Part shown: positions 32,824 to 41,085 of the stretch, piece by piece
How the letters are laid out: every line of letters begins with the position of its first letter
Position numbering within the stretch: the first letter of the stretch is position 1
Assembly: GCA_900317325.1 (NCBI GenBank)
Contig: ONGE01000036.1
Span: 1 to 42,073 of the forward strand
Reading direction: 5' to 3'
DNA length: 42,073 nucleotides
Origin: an uncultured Prevotellaceae bacterium
Lineage (GTDB): Bacteria > Bacteroidota > Bacteroidia > Bacteroidales > Muribaculaceae
The notes under the pieces: model-generated
The model's database searches: none
Told to the model about the DNA's origin: nothing
The model's input: the letters and a program-made list of their open reading frames with translations, nothing else
Program-made: the position numbers and the translations under genes

Positions 32824-33312
32824 ATGAACATCAACATCGAACTATTCAAGCGTTACAAGCCCGACAAGAAGGTCCAGATCATCATGGAACTGACCGAGGA
32901 CGAGCTTTTAGCCATCACTCCCGCCACCGTCACGAGAATCATCAAGGAAGCGGGAACGAGACTTTACAAATCCAGGGACAAGCGGCTGTGGATACCCGAC
33001 CAATTTCGCACCGGCAACCATTGGAACAGTACATTCATCGGTATCGAGCTGATCAAGGGCAAACTCTATGTGGACCTGTATGTTCAGTATAGCAACACGG
33101 ACACTGACAGGAGCGAGACTTTCAGTGACTTTTTCTCAAGAGGAGATTATAGAGGAGCTATCCGATATGACGATAAGTACGGGAATCCTCATACTGACTA
33201 TTACACCTATTCACCGAGCGACAAGGCAAGGGCACTCCGATCCTTGCTGCTCACCTATGTTCAACGTAAATACCGGCACTATTATGAAACGAAAAAAGAA
33301 AACGCTGGCTGA
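32824..33312 (+). CDS. Hypothetical element protein
   Basis: A 162-aa protein from ATG 32824 (MNINIELFKRYKPDKKVQII). Not recognised. LLAITPATVTRIIKEAGTRLYKSRDKRLWIPDQF could be helix then strand. The rest is strand-rich with many Tyr and Asp (VDLYVQYSNTDTDRSETFSDFF; YYTYSPSDKARALRSLLLTYV). No export signal. First of a tight series of five unknown small genes (32824-34548) that follow a terminator directly. Confidence 0.6.
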   Translation: MNINIELFKRYKPDKKVQIIMELTEDELLAITPATVTRIIKEAGTRLYKSRDKRLWIPDQFRTGNHWNSTFIGIELIKGKLYVDLYVQYSNTDTDRSETFSDFFSRGDYRGAIRYDDKYGNPHTDYYTYSPSDKARALRSLLLTYVQRKYRHYYETKKENAG

Positions 33313-33571
33313 GAGGAAGCGGCAGGAACGACTCACCACTGCCGACAAACCAGCCAATCCATCATTCCACAACTTCACAGTGAGGAGAACGATCGAGATA
33401 CACCTGACCACCATTAACCCGCAGCTCACGCAACGAGATGCCGAATTCTATGTGGACGGCAACTTCTACGTGCGTGGACAACTGGACGGCAAATATCAGG
33501 ACTTCTATCTCACACGCGTAAAAATGAACTATAACAACCGCAAAAAATCAACAGACAATGGCAAAGAATAA
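33284..33571 (+). CDS. Hypothetical element protein
   Basis: A 95-aa protein from ATG 33284 (MKRKKKTLAERKRQERLTTA). The strongly basic N-terminus is followed by a strand-rich part: RRTIEIHLTTINPQLTQRDAEFYVDG and FYVRGQLDGKYQDFYLTRV. It overlaps the preceding gene by 29 bases and the next by 14. No family recognised; the basic head suggests nucleic acid contact, by inference only. Confidence 0.5.
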   Translation: MKRKKKTLAERKRQERLTTADKPANPSFHNFTVRRTIEIHLTTINPQLTQRDAEFYVDGNFYVRGQLDGKYQDFYLTRVKMNYNNRKKSTDNGKE

Positions 33572-33806
33572 GAACAAAAAGCTCACCATCAAATATTGGT
33601 GTAGCCTATCGAGAGGATCAAGGGAACGAGCATTGAAATTTTGCTTCCCGATATCTCCAAGCATAGTTGAAATGCTGCTCGACGAAACCCCAACGAAATT
33701 CGAGATCAAGGAGGGGTTCTGGTCGGTCGTGTTTAAGCGGATTACTATTCCCGCTGACAACCGATTCTACAAGACTTGTTATATGAACCAAACCTATCTA
33801 GCGTGA
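33558..33806 (+). CDS. Hypothetical element protein
   Basis: An 82-aa protein from ATG 33558: MAKNKNKKLTIKYWCSLSRGS then ALKFCFPISPSIVEMLLDETPTKF and a basic-aromatic C-terminal part. It overlaps the gene before it by 14 bases and lies 5 bases from the gene after it, so it belongs to the same transcript. Function unknown. Confidence 0.5.
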   Translation: MAKNKNKKLTIKYWCSLSRGSRERALKFCFPISPSIVEMLLDETPTKFEIKEGFWSVVFKRITIPADNRFYKTCYMNQTYLA

Positions 33807-33811
33807 CGATT

Positions 33812-34153
33812 ATGGGATTCAGACTACATTGTGCCACCACCTACAGAGTAGAATGGGGCAACGCAATCGGATTTAACCACAAGATACAGGAATTTCACAA
33901 CCTGCTGGACTCCTGTGGCTGCGATTATAGCGGCGAAGAATATGATATCGATTTTGAGGTGCTGAAACAAGACTGGCGCCGCGTGATCGATAAACTGAAG
34001 AGACTCGATACCTTGCCCGATGATGAGGCCGAGGAAATCGAGATGCGAGTTAAAGATTTACAATGTACAACCGATGAGGTAATCGACAAGATGGAACGCC
34101 TGCTGAGTATGGGTGAACCTGACAGCGACTACCTTCACCTAAGCTTTTTCTGA
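33812..34153 (+). CDS. Hypothetical element protein
   Basis: A 113-aa acidic protein from ATG 33812 (MGFRLHCATTYRVEWGNAIGF). Residues about 25-110 are predicted helical and rich in Asp/Glu (EEYDIDFEVLKQDWRRVIDKLKRLD; DDEAEEIEMRVKDLQCTTDEVIDKMERLL). Unrecognised; its acidic character beside a basic partner (33284-33571) is noted. Two bases separate it from the next gene. Confidence 0.5.
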   Translation: MGFRLHCATTYRVEWGNAIGFNHKIQEFHNLLDSCGCDYSGEEYDIDFEVLKQDWRRVIDKLKRLDTLPDDEAEEIEMRVKDLQCTTDEVIDKMERLLSMGEPDSDYLHLSFF

Positions 34154-34155
34154 TT

Positions 34156-34548
34156 ATGATTGACAACGAAGATTACAATTTGAGGCTGGCCCGTTATATC
34201 TGGGCTATCCTCACGAGCTACCCAATCATCCTTATGTCCTGGGGCGTTGATCCCAAGACAGTGAAGGCGATTGAACTCGGACTGGAATTTCACGTGCAAG
34301 GCTTCAAACACCGGGGCCTAGTGAGAGTGACATTGAACGAAGGCTTGGATTTATTTGAGGTTTCACTGATTGACGAAAATGACAAAATCGTGAATACCAT
34401 AGAATCCGTCTTTTGTGATAATCTCGTGGCTGTGATAGACGACGCTGTGGAGAAATGTGAGAATTATCAAGAACGCATTTCTCAAGAATATCAACTTATC
34501 ACAAAGAACGAGTTATGTGAAAGCGACACCGGCCAACCAACCCATTGA
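34156..34548 (+). CDS. Hypothetical element protein
   Basis: A 130-aa protein from ATG 34156: MIDNEDYNLRLARYIWAILTS then YPIILMSWGVDPKTVKAIELGLEFHV, followed by a strand-rich region (GLVRVTLNEGLDLFEVSLI) and a terminal helix. Last of the small-gene series; a stem-loop terminator follows within 30 bases. Not recognised. Confidence 0.5.
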   Translation: MIDNEDYNLRLARYIWAILTSYPIILMSWGVDPKTVKAIELGLEFHVQGFKHRGLVRVTLNEGLDLFEVSLIDENDKIVNTIESVFCDNLVAVIDDAVEKCENYQERISQEYQLITKNELCESDTGQPTH

Positions 34549-34573
34549 GATCGGCCGAGTGTATTCAAATAAT

Positions 34574-34620
34574 GGGTGTATTCAAAAAAGTCTGCAAGGG
34601 CCAATGAATACACCCTTTTT
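34574..34620 (+). terminator. Terminator or recombination-site hairpin before the recombinase gene
   Basis: An 11-bp stem GGGTGTATTCA/TGAATACACCC with a 20-base loop and T5 after it. GTGTATTCA is also present directly repeated at 34559-34567, giving three copies of the 9-mer. Confidence 0.65.
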
Positions 34621-34647
34621 GTGTAACCATTTTTATCAAAGATTTAT

Positions 34648-35295
34648 ATGACGACACAACCAACCAAGAGGGCCGTGATCTATGCCCGAGTGAGTTCTGA
34701 AAACGACAGACAGGACACATCGCGGCAAATCACAGACCTCAAGAAATTCAGTGAAGCCCAGAATATGACAGTGGCGAAAATCTACGAAGAGCATATTTCA
34801 GGGGCGAAGAAGAATGAGGAGCGGCAAGTGTTGACCGAGTGCTTGGACTATTGCACCGGGAACCATGTCGATTACCTGCTATTATCTGAACTGAGCCGAC
34901 TGGGAAGATCAACGCTGCAAGTATTGAAATCCCTTGAACGGTTACATGAGGCTAAGGTATCAGTTTACATACAGAACCTTGGCATCTACTCGCTTCAATC
35001 CAATGGAGAGGTGAATCCCATCGCGTCCATTCTCATCACCGTTTTAGCTGAGATGGGCAATATCGAGCGAGCCAACATCCAATACCGGCTCAACTCAGGA
35101 CGGGCCCAATATGTGAGGAACGGTGGGAAACTCGGACGCAAAACCGGGACCATCAAGAGCGAGGATAAGAAACGAGAGGAGTACAAAGAGGTCATATCGC
35201 TGCTGAAACGAGGCTACTCCATCAGAAACACAGCGAAACTCACCGGCTCCTCCATATCAACAGTACAACGCATTAAAAACCAATTTGTAAGATGA
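34648..35295 (+). CDS. Serine recombinase (resolvase/invertase family)
   Basis: A 215-aa protein. The catalytic N-terminal domain opens KRAVIYARVSSENDRQDTSRQITDL (nucleophilic Ser in ARVSS), with LLLSELSRLGRSTLQVLKSLERL carrying the conserved Arg residues. The long E helix is ILITVLAEMGNIERANIQYRLNSGR. The C-terminal helix-turn-helix is KRGYSIRNTAKLTGSSISTVQRIKNQF. Size fits resolvases/invertases rather than large serine integrases. It is the only site-specific recombinase recognised in the element, at its right end. The next gene overlaps it by 4 bases. Confidence 0.9.
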   Translation: MTTQPTKRAVIYARVSSENDRQDTSRQITDLKKFSEAQNMTVAKIYEEHISGAKKNEERQVLTECLDYCTGNHVDYLLLSELSRLGRSTLQVLKSLERLHEAKVSVYIQNLGIYSLQSNGEVNPIASILITVLAEMGNIERANIQYRLNSGRAQYVRNGGKLGRKTGTIKSEDKKREEYKEVISLLKRGYSIRNTAKLTGSSISTVQRIKNQFVR

Positions 35296-35513
35296 TCAAG
35301 ACGATTAAAGAATTATTGATTGAATGGTGGGCTGGAAACACTACCACCAAGATGCCCATCCCCACAATCTACACTTATGAGGTAGAGGTGGATGGCAAGA
35401 CAATCACCATCGAGAGCATGAGCAGAAGCAGGATGTATGTTCACTACAAGGCGAGAAGGAAATATCCCAACGCCAAGTACATCCGGGTAGTCAGTAGAAC
35501 TCAGACTTATTGA
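35292..35513 (+). CDS. Hypothetical small protein downstream of the recombinase
   Basis: A 73-aa protein from ATG 35292, overlapping the recombinase stop (ATGA). KTIKELLIEWWAGNTTTKMP then strand-rich TYEVEVDGKTITIESMSRSRMYVHYKARRKYP, basic at the end. Cotranscribed with the recombinase; function unknown. Confidence 0.5.
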   Translation: MIKTIKELLIEWWAGNTTTKMPIPTIYTYEVEVDGKTITIESMSRSRMYVHYKARRKYPNAKYIRVVSRTQTY

Positions 35514-35609
35514 ATTGACACGTCACTACGAAAGGCAAACTGGAATAGTTGGTCAATAGCTGAGTTGATTAGCTATTCCATGAGTTATATGGTGGTAAAC
35601 TTAACGAAC

Positions 35610-35636
35610 AAAGCGGCTTTTGCCGCTTTATCTTTT
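35610..35636. terminator. Hairpin between the element and the cyuA-like gene
   Basis: AAAGCGGC/GCCGCTTT around TTTT, followed by ATCTTTT; it may end transcription from both sides. An imperfect AATAGCT/AGCTATT dyad lies just upstream at about 35555-35578. Confidence 0.65.
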
Positions 35637-35666
35637 GATGGATGCATGAAAAATCAATTGATATTA

Positions 35667-36953
35667 TTACGATTTGCCGGTCATGATGTCGAGGACCATG
35701 CTGTCGGTGGCACACATGGCATCGGCGCCGATGACGGTCAGGTTGCGTATCGAGCGGTCCACGTCGTCGTCGATGATGCCCTCGGCACTGGTGACGTGGC
35801 GGCCTTCCATGGCCAGCACGGCACTCAACAGGGCCGTCGAGACGCCCGAGGCGATCTTCAGGGCGCAGCTGGGCTTGGCCCCGTCGCAGATCATTCCCGT
35901 GAGGTTGGCGATCATATTTTTCACGGCATAGCAGATGCGGTCATAGTCGCCGCCCATCAGATAGGTGATGCCGCACGAGCTGCCTATCGAGGCCACCACG
36001 CAGCCGCACAGGGCGCTCAACTTGCCCAGGCTCTGCTTGATGTAGATGGCGGTCAAGTGGCTCAGCGTGAGGGCACGGATGAGCTCCTCCTCGGTGTTCT
36101 CGTTCTCCATGGCATAGACGGCGACGGGATTGGTGGCGCAGATGCCCTGGTTGCCCGAACCGCTGTTGCTCATGACAGGGATGAGTGCACCGCCCATGCG
36201 GGCATCGGTGGCCAGTGCGGTCTTGGAGAGGATGCGGGAGAAGATGGTGTTGCCAAAGATGCCGTGACTCAATGGCCTGTCCATGGTCTTGCCCAGGCAG
36301 TGGCCGTAGTTGCCCTTGATGGACTCCTGGGCGGCCTTGAGGTTGTAGTCGCGGGTCTCGAGAATGAAGCTGATTTCGTCGAGTGGGGCCTGCATGGCGA
36401 AGTCATAGACCAGGCGAAGTTTGAGTTCAATGTCGCCCTCGTCGCCATCGCTGCTGCCGTGCGCCTGCTGGTCGAGCAGCACCTCGGCGTCGCGCGTGAC
36501 GTTCACAAAGCGGGTGTGCGACCCGCTGATGATGGCGCTGGCGGTATGGCCACCTCCCTCGCACAGGATCTCAACATACAGTTTGTCGCATTCGCCCTGC
36601 TTGAGTTGGATGTCGATGCGTCCCTCATTAATGTATTGCTTGCCTTGCTCGATGGCCTCGGGACAAACGTCCTTGATGACCTCGAGCTGGTACTCGCTCT
36701 TGCCGATGAGCGCGCCCAGGGCAATGGCAATGGGCAAGCCGATCATGCCCGTGCCGGGAATGCCCACGCCCATGGCGTTCTTGAGGATGTTGGCACTGAG
36801 CAGTGCCGTGATTTTCTCGGGTTTATTGCCTAATGCCTCGGTGGCTCGGGCGACACACAGGGCCACCGCCATGGGCTCGGTGCAGCCTACGGCAGGCACC
36901 ACCTCGCGCTTCATCAACGCAATAATCTGCTCTCTCGTTTTCTCTTCAATCAT
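35667..36953 (-). CDS. cyuA: CyuA/UPF0597 family L-cysteine desulfidase-like protein
   Basis: A 428-aa cytosolic protein with PAVGCTEPMAVALCVARA near the N-terminus, EILCEGGGHTASAI, MSNSGSGNQGI and MICDGAKPSCALKIASG. The conserved cysteines and SGSGNQG loop are those of the serine-dehydratase-alpha-related UPF0597 family (CyuA/YhaM), Fe-S enzymes that convert cysteine to pyruvate, ammonia and sulfide. Substrate is inferred from the family. It lies downstream of the dsbD gene on the same strand, across a 106-base gap containing a perfect 20-bp inverted repeat. Confidence 0.85.
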   Translation of the reverse strand: MIEEKTREQIIALMKREVVPAVGCTEPMAVALCVARATEALGNKPEKITALLSANILKNAMGVGIPGTGMIGLPIAIALGALIGKSEYQLEVIKDVCPEAIEQGKQYINEGRIDIQLKQGECDKLYVEILCEGGGHTASAIISGSHTRFVNVTRDAEVLLDQQAHGSSDGDEGDIELKLRLVYDFAMQAPLDEISFILETRDYNLKAAQESIKGNYGHCLGKTMDRPLSHGIFGNTIFSRILSKTALATDARMGGALIPVMSNSGSGNQGICATNPVAVYAMENENTEEELIRALTLSHLTAIYIKQSLGKLSALCGCVVASIGSSCGITYLMGGDYDRICYAVKNMIANLTGMICDGAKPSCALKIASGVSTALLSAVLAMEGRHVTSAEGIIDDDVDRSIRNLTVIGADAMCATDSMVLDIMTGKS

Positions 36954-36974
36954 TATTATCTGGTTTTTCTAAAG

Positions 36975-37049
36975 GAAAACAATAAATACAATAATGACAA
37001 ATAAAAGATTGTGGTGATGAAAATTGTTCTTATTGTATTTATTGTTTTC
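36975..37049. repeat. Perfect 20-bp inverted repeat between dsbD and cyuA
   Basis: Positions 36975-36994 (GAAAACAATAAATACAATAA) are exactly complementary to 37030-37049, around a 35-base spacer. Very AT-rich; the near arm is 22 bases from the cyuA start and the far arm 10 from the dsbD stop. Confidence 0.9.
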
Positions 37050-37059
37050 TTCTTTGGGT

Positions 37060-39147
37060 TTATTGGCGGAATTTGTCAAGGCCGCCGTCCAGGAAGTCGA
37101 GGAAGGCGGGGACGTCCTCCTTGTAGCTGAACGAGCCGCTCAGGGCGTTGCCCTGCGGGTCAACGCACACATAGAACGGCTGCGTGTTGCTGCCGAACTT
37201 GTAGCGCTGCAGGTAACTCCACTTGTCGCCGATGGTGCGCAGGGTGCGTTTCTCGCCGTTCTCCTCGGTCACCTCGATGGGCTCGGGCAACGGGCGCTTG
37301 TCATCGACAAACAGCGAGATGAGGACATAGTCCTTGTTCAGCTTGTCGGCCACGGTGGGGTCGGTCCACACGGCGGCCTCCATCTTGCGGCAGTTTACGC
37401 AGCCAAAGCCCGTGAAGTCCAGAAAGACGGGTTTGCCGGCGGCGGCAGCGGCAGCCATGCCCTGCTCATAGTCGGTGTAGGCGGCACGCACCTCCTTGGT
37501 GTTGAGGTTGAAGTCCTGGGTGTTCATGGGCGGGGCAAAGGCGCTCACGGCCTTGCACGGTGCGCCCCACAGGCCCGGAATCATATAGATGGCGAAGGCC
37601 AGAGAGATCAGGCCGCCCATGATGCAGACCACGGGCATGGGCTTGGTCTCGTCACCCGGCATGACGATGTCGCTCTGGAATTTGAGTTTGCCGATGAGGT
37701 ACAGGCCCAGCAGACCGAAGATGGCGATCCACAGGCACAGGAACACCTCGCGGTCCATCAGGTGCCAGCCGTAGGCCAGGTCGGCAACCGAGAAGAACTT
37801 GCAGGCGAAGGCCAGCTCAATGAAGCCGAGCACCACCTTCAGGATGTTCATCCAGCCGCCCGACTTGGGTGCCGACTTTAGCCACGAGGGGAAGAGGGCA
37901 AACAGCGTGAACGGCAGCGCCAGGGCCAGGGCAAAGCCCAGCATGCCGATGGCGGGACCCCAGAAGTTGCCGCTGGTAGCGAAGTCAACCAGCAGGAAGC
38001 CGATGATGGGACCGGTGCACGAGAACGATACCAGTGCCAGCGTGAAGGCCATCAGGAAGATGGACAGCAGGCCGCTGGTGCTGCTGGCCTTGTTGTCAAC
38101 GGCGTTGGACCACTTGCTGGGCAGCTTGATCTCGAACATGCCGAAGAACGACAGGGCAAATACCACCAGCAGCAGGCACAGGAAGATGTTGAATACGGCG
38201 TTGGTCGAGAGCGCGTTCAGGGCGCTGGGGCCGAAGATGGCGGTCACGATAAGACCCAGCAGCAGGTAGATGACGACAATCGAGATGCCATAGGTAATGG
38301 CGTCTTTGATACCCTTCTTCTTGTCATCCTTGGCGCGCTTGAGGAAGAAGCTCACTGTCATCGGGATGATGGGCCACACGCACGGCGTGAACAGGGCTAC
38401 CAGTCCGCCCAGCAGACCCAGCAGGAAGATGTACCACAACGAGCGTCCGCCGCTGGCACCGTCGGTGCCGTCAAACCGCTGGATGTCGCCCACAACGGGT
38501 TTCCACAACGCATCATGGTCCAGGGCCGCAAGGGCAGCACTGTCAACGGGCGGTGCCAGTGCTGCACTGTCGGCTGCGGCTGCGGCAAGGGCTGCCAGCG
38601 AGTCGGCCTTGGCCTTGGCGAGGGCCTCGGCGTCAGCCTTTTCCTTTTCCTCTTTTTCCTTGTTCTTGTCGGCCTCACCGTCAACGGCGGGCGACTTGCC
38701 GGCCTTCTTGAAGCTCACGGCACTGGGCGGCAGGCACGACTGGTCGTTGCAGGCGCCATATTCCAGGTCGGCGTCAATATCGTAGTTGGGCTTGGTGAAC
38801 TTCACCTTCTGCACAAACTGCACATTGTTCTCGAAGTAGCGCAGCTTGGCGCCGAACATCTCGTCAAACTGCGAGATTTCCTTGCCCACGGGCTTGAGCT
38901 TCCCCACAGGCTCCACGCCGTCCTTCTTGTGGAAGGTGATGGCAGCCTCGGTGGGTCCGGCATCGCCCAGGTTGGTCGAATACACGTGCCAGCCCTTGTC
39001 AATCTTGCCCGTAAAGACAATCTCACCCTCGCTGGAACCGTTGGTAGTCTTGAGTTGGGAAGTAAAAGTGACGGGATTAGCCATCTGGGCAACAGCCATC
39101 ATAGCCACCGTCATCATCGTCAACAATGTCGCAATCTTCTTCATCAT
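37060..39147 (-). CDS. dsbD: DsbD-type thiol:disulfide interchange protein
   Basis: A 695-aa inner membrane protein. Signal peptide (MMKKIATLLTMMTVAMMAVA); N-terminal DsbD-alpha-like domain (WHVYSTNLGDAGPTEAAI, with CNDQSCLPP). A low-complexity Lys/Glu/Ala linker spans about residues 150-200. The eight-helix central domain has FTPCVWPIIPMTVSFFLKRA and VSFSCTGPIIGFLL, whose two cysteines carry electrons across the membrane. The C-terminal thioredoxin-like domain has VFLDFTGFGCVNCRKMEAAVW (CVNC). It passes reducing power from cytosolic thioredoxin to periplasmic proteins. A minus-strand TAATTTTG box (39170-39177) precedes it. Confidence 0.92.
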   Translation of the reverse strand: MMKKIATLLTMMTVAMMAVAQMANPVTFTSQLKTTNGSSEGEIVFTGKIDKGWHVYSTNLGDAGPTEAAITFHKKDGVEPVGKLKPVGKEISQFDEMFGAKLRYFENNVQFVQKVKFTKPNYDIDADLEYGACNDQSCLPPSAVSFKKAGKSPAVDGEADKNKEKEEKEKADAEALAKAKADSLAALAAAAADSAALAPPVDSAALAALDHDALWKPVVGDIQRFDGTDGASGGRSLWYIFLLGLLGGLVALFTPCVWPIIPMTVSFFLKRAKDDKKKGIKDAITYGISIVVIYLLLGLIVTAIFGPSALNALSTNAVFNIFLCLLLVVFALSFFGMFEIKLPSKWSNAVDNKASSTSGLLSIFLMAFTLALVSFSCTGPIIGFLLVDFATSGNFWGPAIGMLGFALALALPFTLFALFPSWLKSAPKSGGWMNILKVVLGFIELAFACKFFSVADLAYGWHLMDREVFLCLWIAIFGLLGLYLIGKLKFQSDIVMPGDETKPMPVVCIMGGLISLAFAIYMIPGLWGAPCKAVSAFAPPMNTQDFNLNTKEVRAAYTDYEQGMAAAAAAGKPVFLDFTGFGCVNCRKMEAAVWTDPTVADKLNKDYVLISLFVDDKRPLPEPIEVTEENGEKRTLRTIGDKWSYLQRYKFGSNTQPFYVCVDPQGNALSGSFSYKEDVPAFLDFLDGGLDKFRQ

Positions 39148-39169
39148 AATCGTTTTGGTTATTAGGTTG

Positions 39170-39177
39170 CAAAATTA
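39170..39177 (-). promoter_or_regulatory. dsbD promoter box
   Basis: Minus-strand TAATTTTG, 23 bases upstream of the start codon. No well-spaced -33 box was found. Confidence 0.45.
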
Positions 39178-39316
39178 ATGTTTTTTTTCAATCGTTTGTC
39201 ATTTATACTTCATAATACATCTTCGGGGTACATTTTTTTTGTGCTGTCATCGATGATTTTGTGTGCCCGTTTTGTGTTTTTTTTTCATGATTTGCGAGAG
39301 TTTAATAAAAAATGAT

Positions 39317-39324
39317 TACTTTTG
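39317..39324 (+). promoter_or_regulatory. Promoter box of the ECF sigma gene
   Basis: TACTTTTG fits TAnnTTTG; TTTG at 39291-39294 is a possible -33 box (spacing 22). About 30 bases before the ATG at 39355. Confidence 0.5.
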
Positions 39325-39354
39325 TGCCTAGAACATAGTATTATAATAAGAGTG

Positions 39355-39909
39355 ATGACCGAGGGTATGGCCATGACGGTTCTTGAATATGAGCGGCTGT
39401 TCAAACAGAATTTTGAGCGGCTGTATTATCATTCCCTTGACATCGTTCATGATGAGGATGTGGCACGCGATGTGGTGAGCGACGTGTTTGTCAACGTGTG
39501 GAAACTGCGCCTGCGCGAGACAATAGCTCTGGATACCGCGTTGTCCTATCTATATACCAGCGTTCGCAATCGTAGTTTGGATCAACTGCGCCATCGTAGC
39601 CGTTACGTGCCGCTATTGGATGAGGTCATTCATGAGCTGGAAAACTATTCCGATACTGATTGGGAAGAGTATGAAGCCCGTATCAGAGCGCTCAAAGCTG
39701 AGCTGGACCGCCAGCCTGAGCGTGTCAGGCGTGTGCTGTATATGCGCTTCTATGAGCAAAAGAGCAACCAGGAGGTCGCCGAACAGCTGGGTGTCACTGT
39801 CGATGGCGTAAAGAAGATTATCCAGCGCTCCTTTGCCCAGATGCGGGTGTCCTTAGGTAAAAAAATGTTAAAGTTTGTACCACTGCTGCTATTGGCGTGT
39901 ATGAATTAG
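39355..39909 (+). CDS. ECF-type RNA polymerase sigma factor (Bacteroidetes family)
   Basis: A 184-aa protein (MTEGMAMTVLEYERLFKQNFE; an ATG at 39370 is an alternative start). Sigma region 2 is YYHSLDIVHDEDVARDVVSDVFVNVWK and TALSYLYTSVRNRSLDQLRH. Region 4 is RVLYMRFYEQKSNQEVAEQLGVTVDGVKKIIQRSF, a helix-turn-helix for the -35 element. The C-terminus ends in a hydrophobic stretch KFVPLLLLACMN. It stands 4 bases before a FecR-like anti-sigma gene and a SusC-type receptor gene, the standard signal-responsive uptake locus of this phylum. Confidence 0.92.
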   Translation: MTEGMAMTVLEYERLFKQNFERLYYHSLDIVHDEDVARDVVSDVFVNVWKLRLRETIALDTALSYLYTSVRNRSLDQLRHRSRYVPLLDEVIHELENYSDTDWEEYEARIRALKAELDRQPERVRRVLYMRFYEQKSNQEVAEQLGVTVDGVKKIIQRSFAQMRVSLGKKMLKFVPLLLLACMN

Positions 39910-39913
39910 CGAA

Positions 39914-40984
39914 ATGGAACAAGATAACAAGAATATTGAAGGACAGGAGCCGATGTCACCGCTGGAGCAGTGGGAGTTGCAGAGCGCTTTGAACCGTGAG
40001 CACGCCAGTGCGCCCGATGTCGAGGCCGCGTGGGACGACGTGTGCCAGCGACTGGGCTTGCCTGAAGCCGATGCCGCCGAGGAAATGCCTCAACAGCCCT
40101 CTACGGCGTTGTGGCCCATGTTGCGCCCCTTTGTCCGCTGGGCTGCCGGCATTGCTGCTGTGGTGGCCCTTGTGGTGGGCTATCGTTACTGGTCTGCCTC
40201 ACAAATGGCCGTTCCCGTCAATGTGAATGCCGACTCATTTGCCATAAATGTCCCCGACAGCATCGATGCCGTGACCATCACCACTGCTGATGGTCTGCCC
40301 CGTCATGCCGAGGAGGAACTGACCCTGGACAAGCCTGCCGATGCCACCACGCCTGCCCGGTTGATGGCTCTATCCGTTCCCCGTGGACAAGATTATCATC
40401 TCACGCTCGCCGACGGCACCCAGGTGTGGCTCAATGCCGAGAGCCGCTTGGAATTCCCTGACCGCTTCAATGGCAACACGCGCGAGGTGCGTCTCCAGGG
40501 CGAGGCCTATTTTGAAGTGAAAAAGGATGCCAAGCGCCCCTTCATCGTGCACACCGATTACCTGACGACGCGTGTGCTGGGCACATCGTTTGATGTGAGG
40601 GCCTATTCCCCTAAGGATGCGTCTGTTACGCTCGTTTCAGGACGTGTGCAGGTCAAGACGGACAATCTGGCTCAGGTGTTGTCTCCAGGTGAACAGGCGT
40701 CGCTCAAAGGATCGCAACTGGCGGTCAAGGCTGTGGATACCTATCCCATCACACAGTGGAAGGAGGGTTTCTTCTACTTTGATAACCAGTCGCTGTTCTT
40801 TATCATGCAGGAATTGGCCAGATGGTACGGCGTGAACGTCTCGTTTGATGATACAAGCAAAATGCAGGTGCGCCTGCACTTCGTCGTCGAGCGAAACAAG
40901 AGCCTGCGAGAAGCCATCGCCAACCTCAATGCCCTGGGCGTTGTCCATGCCGAGGTGGATGGCAACATGGTAATCATCAATTAA
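39914..40984 (+). CDS. FecR-family anti-sigma factor
   Basis: A 356-aa protein. An N-terminal cytosolic part binds sigma; a single membrane helix is at about residues 72-92 (FVRWAAGIAAVVALVVGYRYW). The periplasmic FecR domain follows: PRGQDYHLTLADGTQVWLNAESRLEFPDRFNGNTREVRLQGEAYFEV, then PFIVHTDYLTTRVLGTSFDVRAY. A C-terminal DUF4974/STN-like segment ends it (FYFDNQSLFFIMQELARWYGVNVSF). It should hold the adjacent ECF sigma factor until a TonB receptor signals substrate. A terminator separates it from the receptor gene. Confidence 0.93.
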   Translation: MEQDNKNIEGQEPMSPLEQWELQSALNREHASAPDVEAAWDDVCQRLGLPEADAAEEMPQQPSTALWPMLRPFVRWAAGIAAVVALVVGYRYWSASQMAVPVNVNADSFAINVPDSIDAVTITTADGLPRHAEEELTLDKPADATTPARLMALSVPRGQDYHLTLADGTQVWLNAESRLEFPDRFNGNTREVRLQGEAYFEVKKDAKRPFIVHTDYLTTRVLGTSFDVRAYSPKDASVTLVSGRVQVKTDNLAQVLSPGEQASLKGSQLAVKAVDTYPITQWKEGFFYFDNQSLFFIMQELARWYGVNVSFDDTSKMQVRLHFVVERNKSLREAIANLNALGVVHAEVDGNMVIIN

Positions 40985-41004
40985 AAAATGTTAAAATTTT
41001 GAAT

Positions 41005-41040
41005 AATAAGCGGAGTCTCGTACCCCGCTTATTTTTTCTC
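41005..41040 (+). terminator. Terminator between anti-sigma and SusC genes
   Basis: A perfect 9-bp stem AATAAGCGG/CCGCTTATT with an 11-base loop, followed by TTTTTCTC. Confidence 0.8.
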
Positions 41041-41085
41041 AGTATTAAAAGCAGAATAGTTACCTAAACTAAATCTGTATTACGT

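Larger units (their letters stand above)
25500..35600. mobile_element. Plasmid-like integrated element with iteron origin
   Basis: A continuous plus-strand run of accessory genes of lower GC lies between the AlbA_2 promoter and the cyuA-like gene. It contains homing-type endonuclease parts, a primase-like gene, a 31-bp iteron array, an Erf/nuclease recombination pair, DUF3871, many unknown small genes and a serine recombinase at the right end. Limits are approximate: no flanking direct repeat was found by eye. No conjugation or phage structural gene was recognised. Confidence 0.6.

Noticed and set aside
35565-36833. Long plus-strand reading frame opposite the cyuA-like gene
   Set aside because: Low-complexity His/Asp/Val/Ala protein typical of a shadow frame; the minus strand has conserved motifs.
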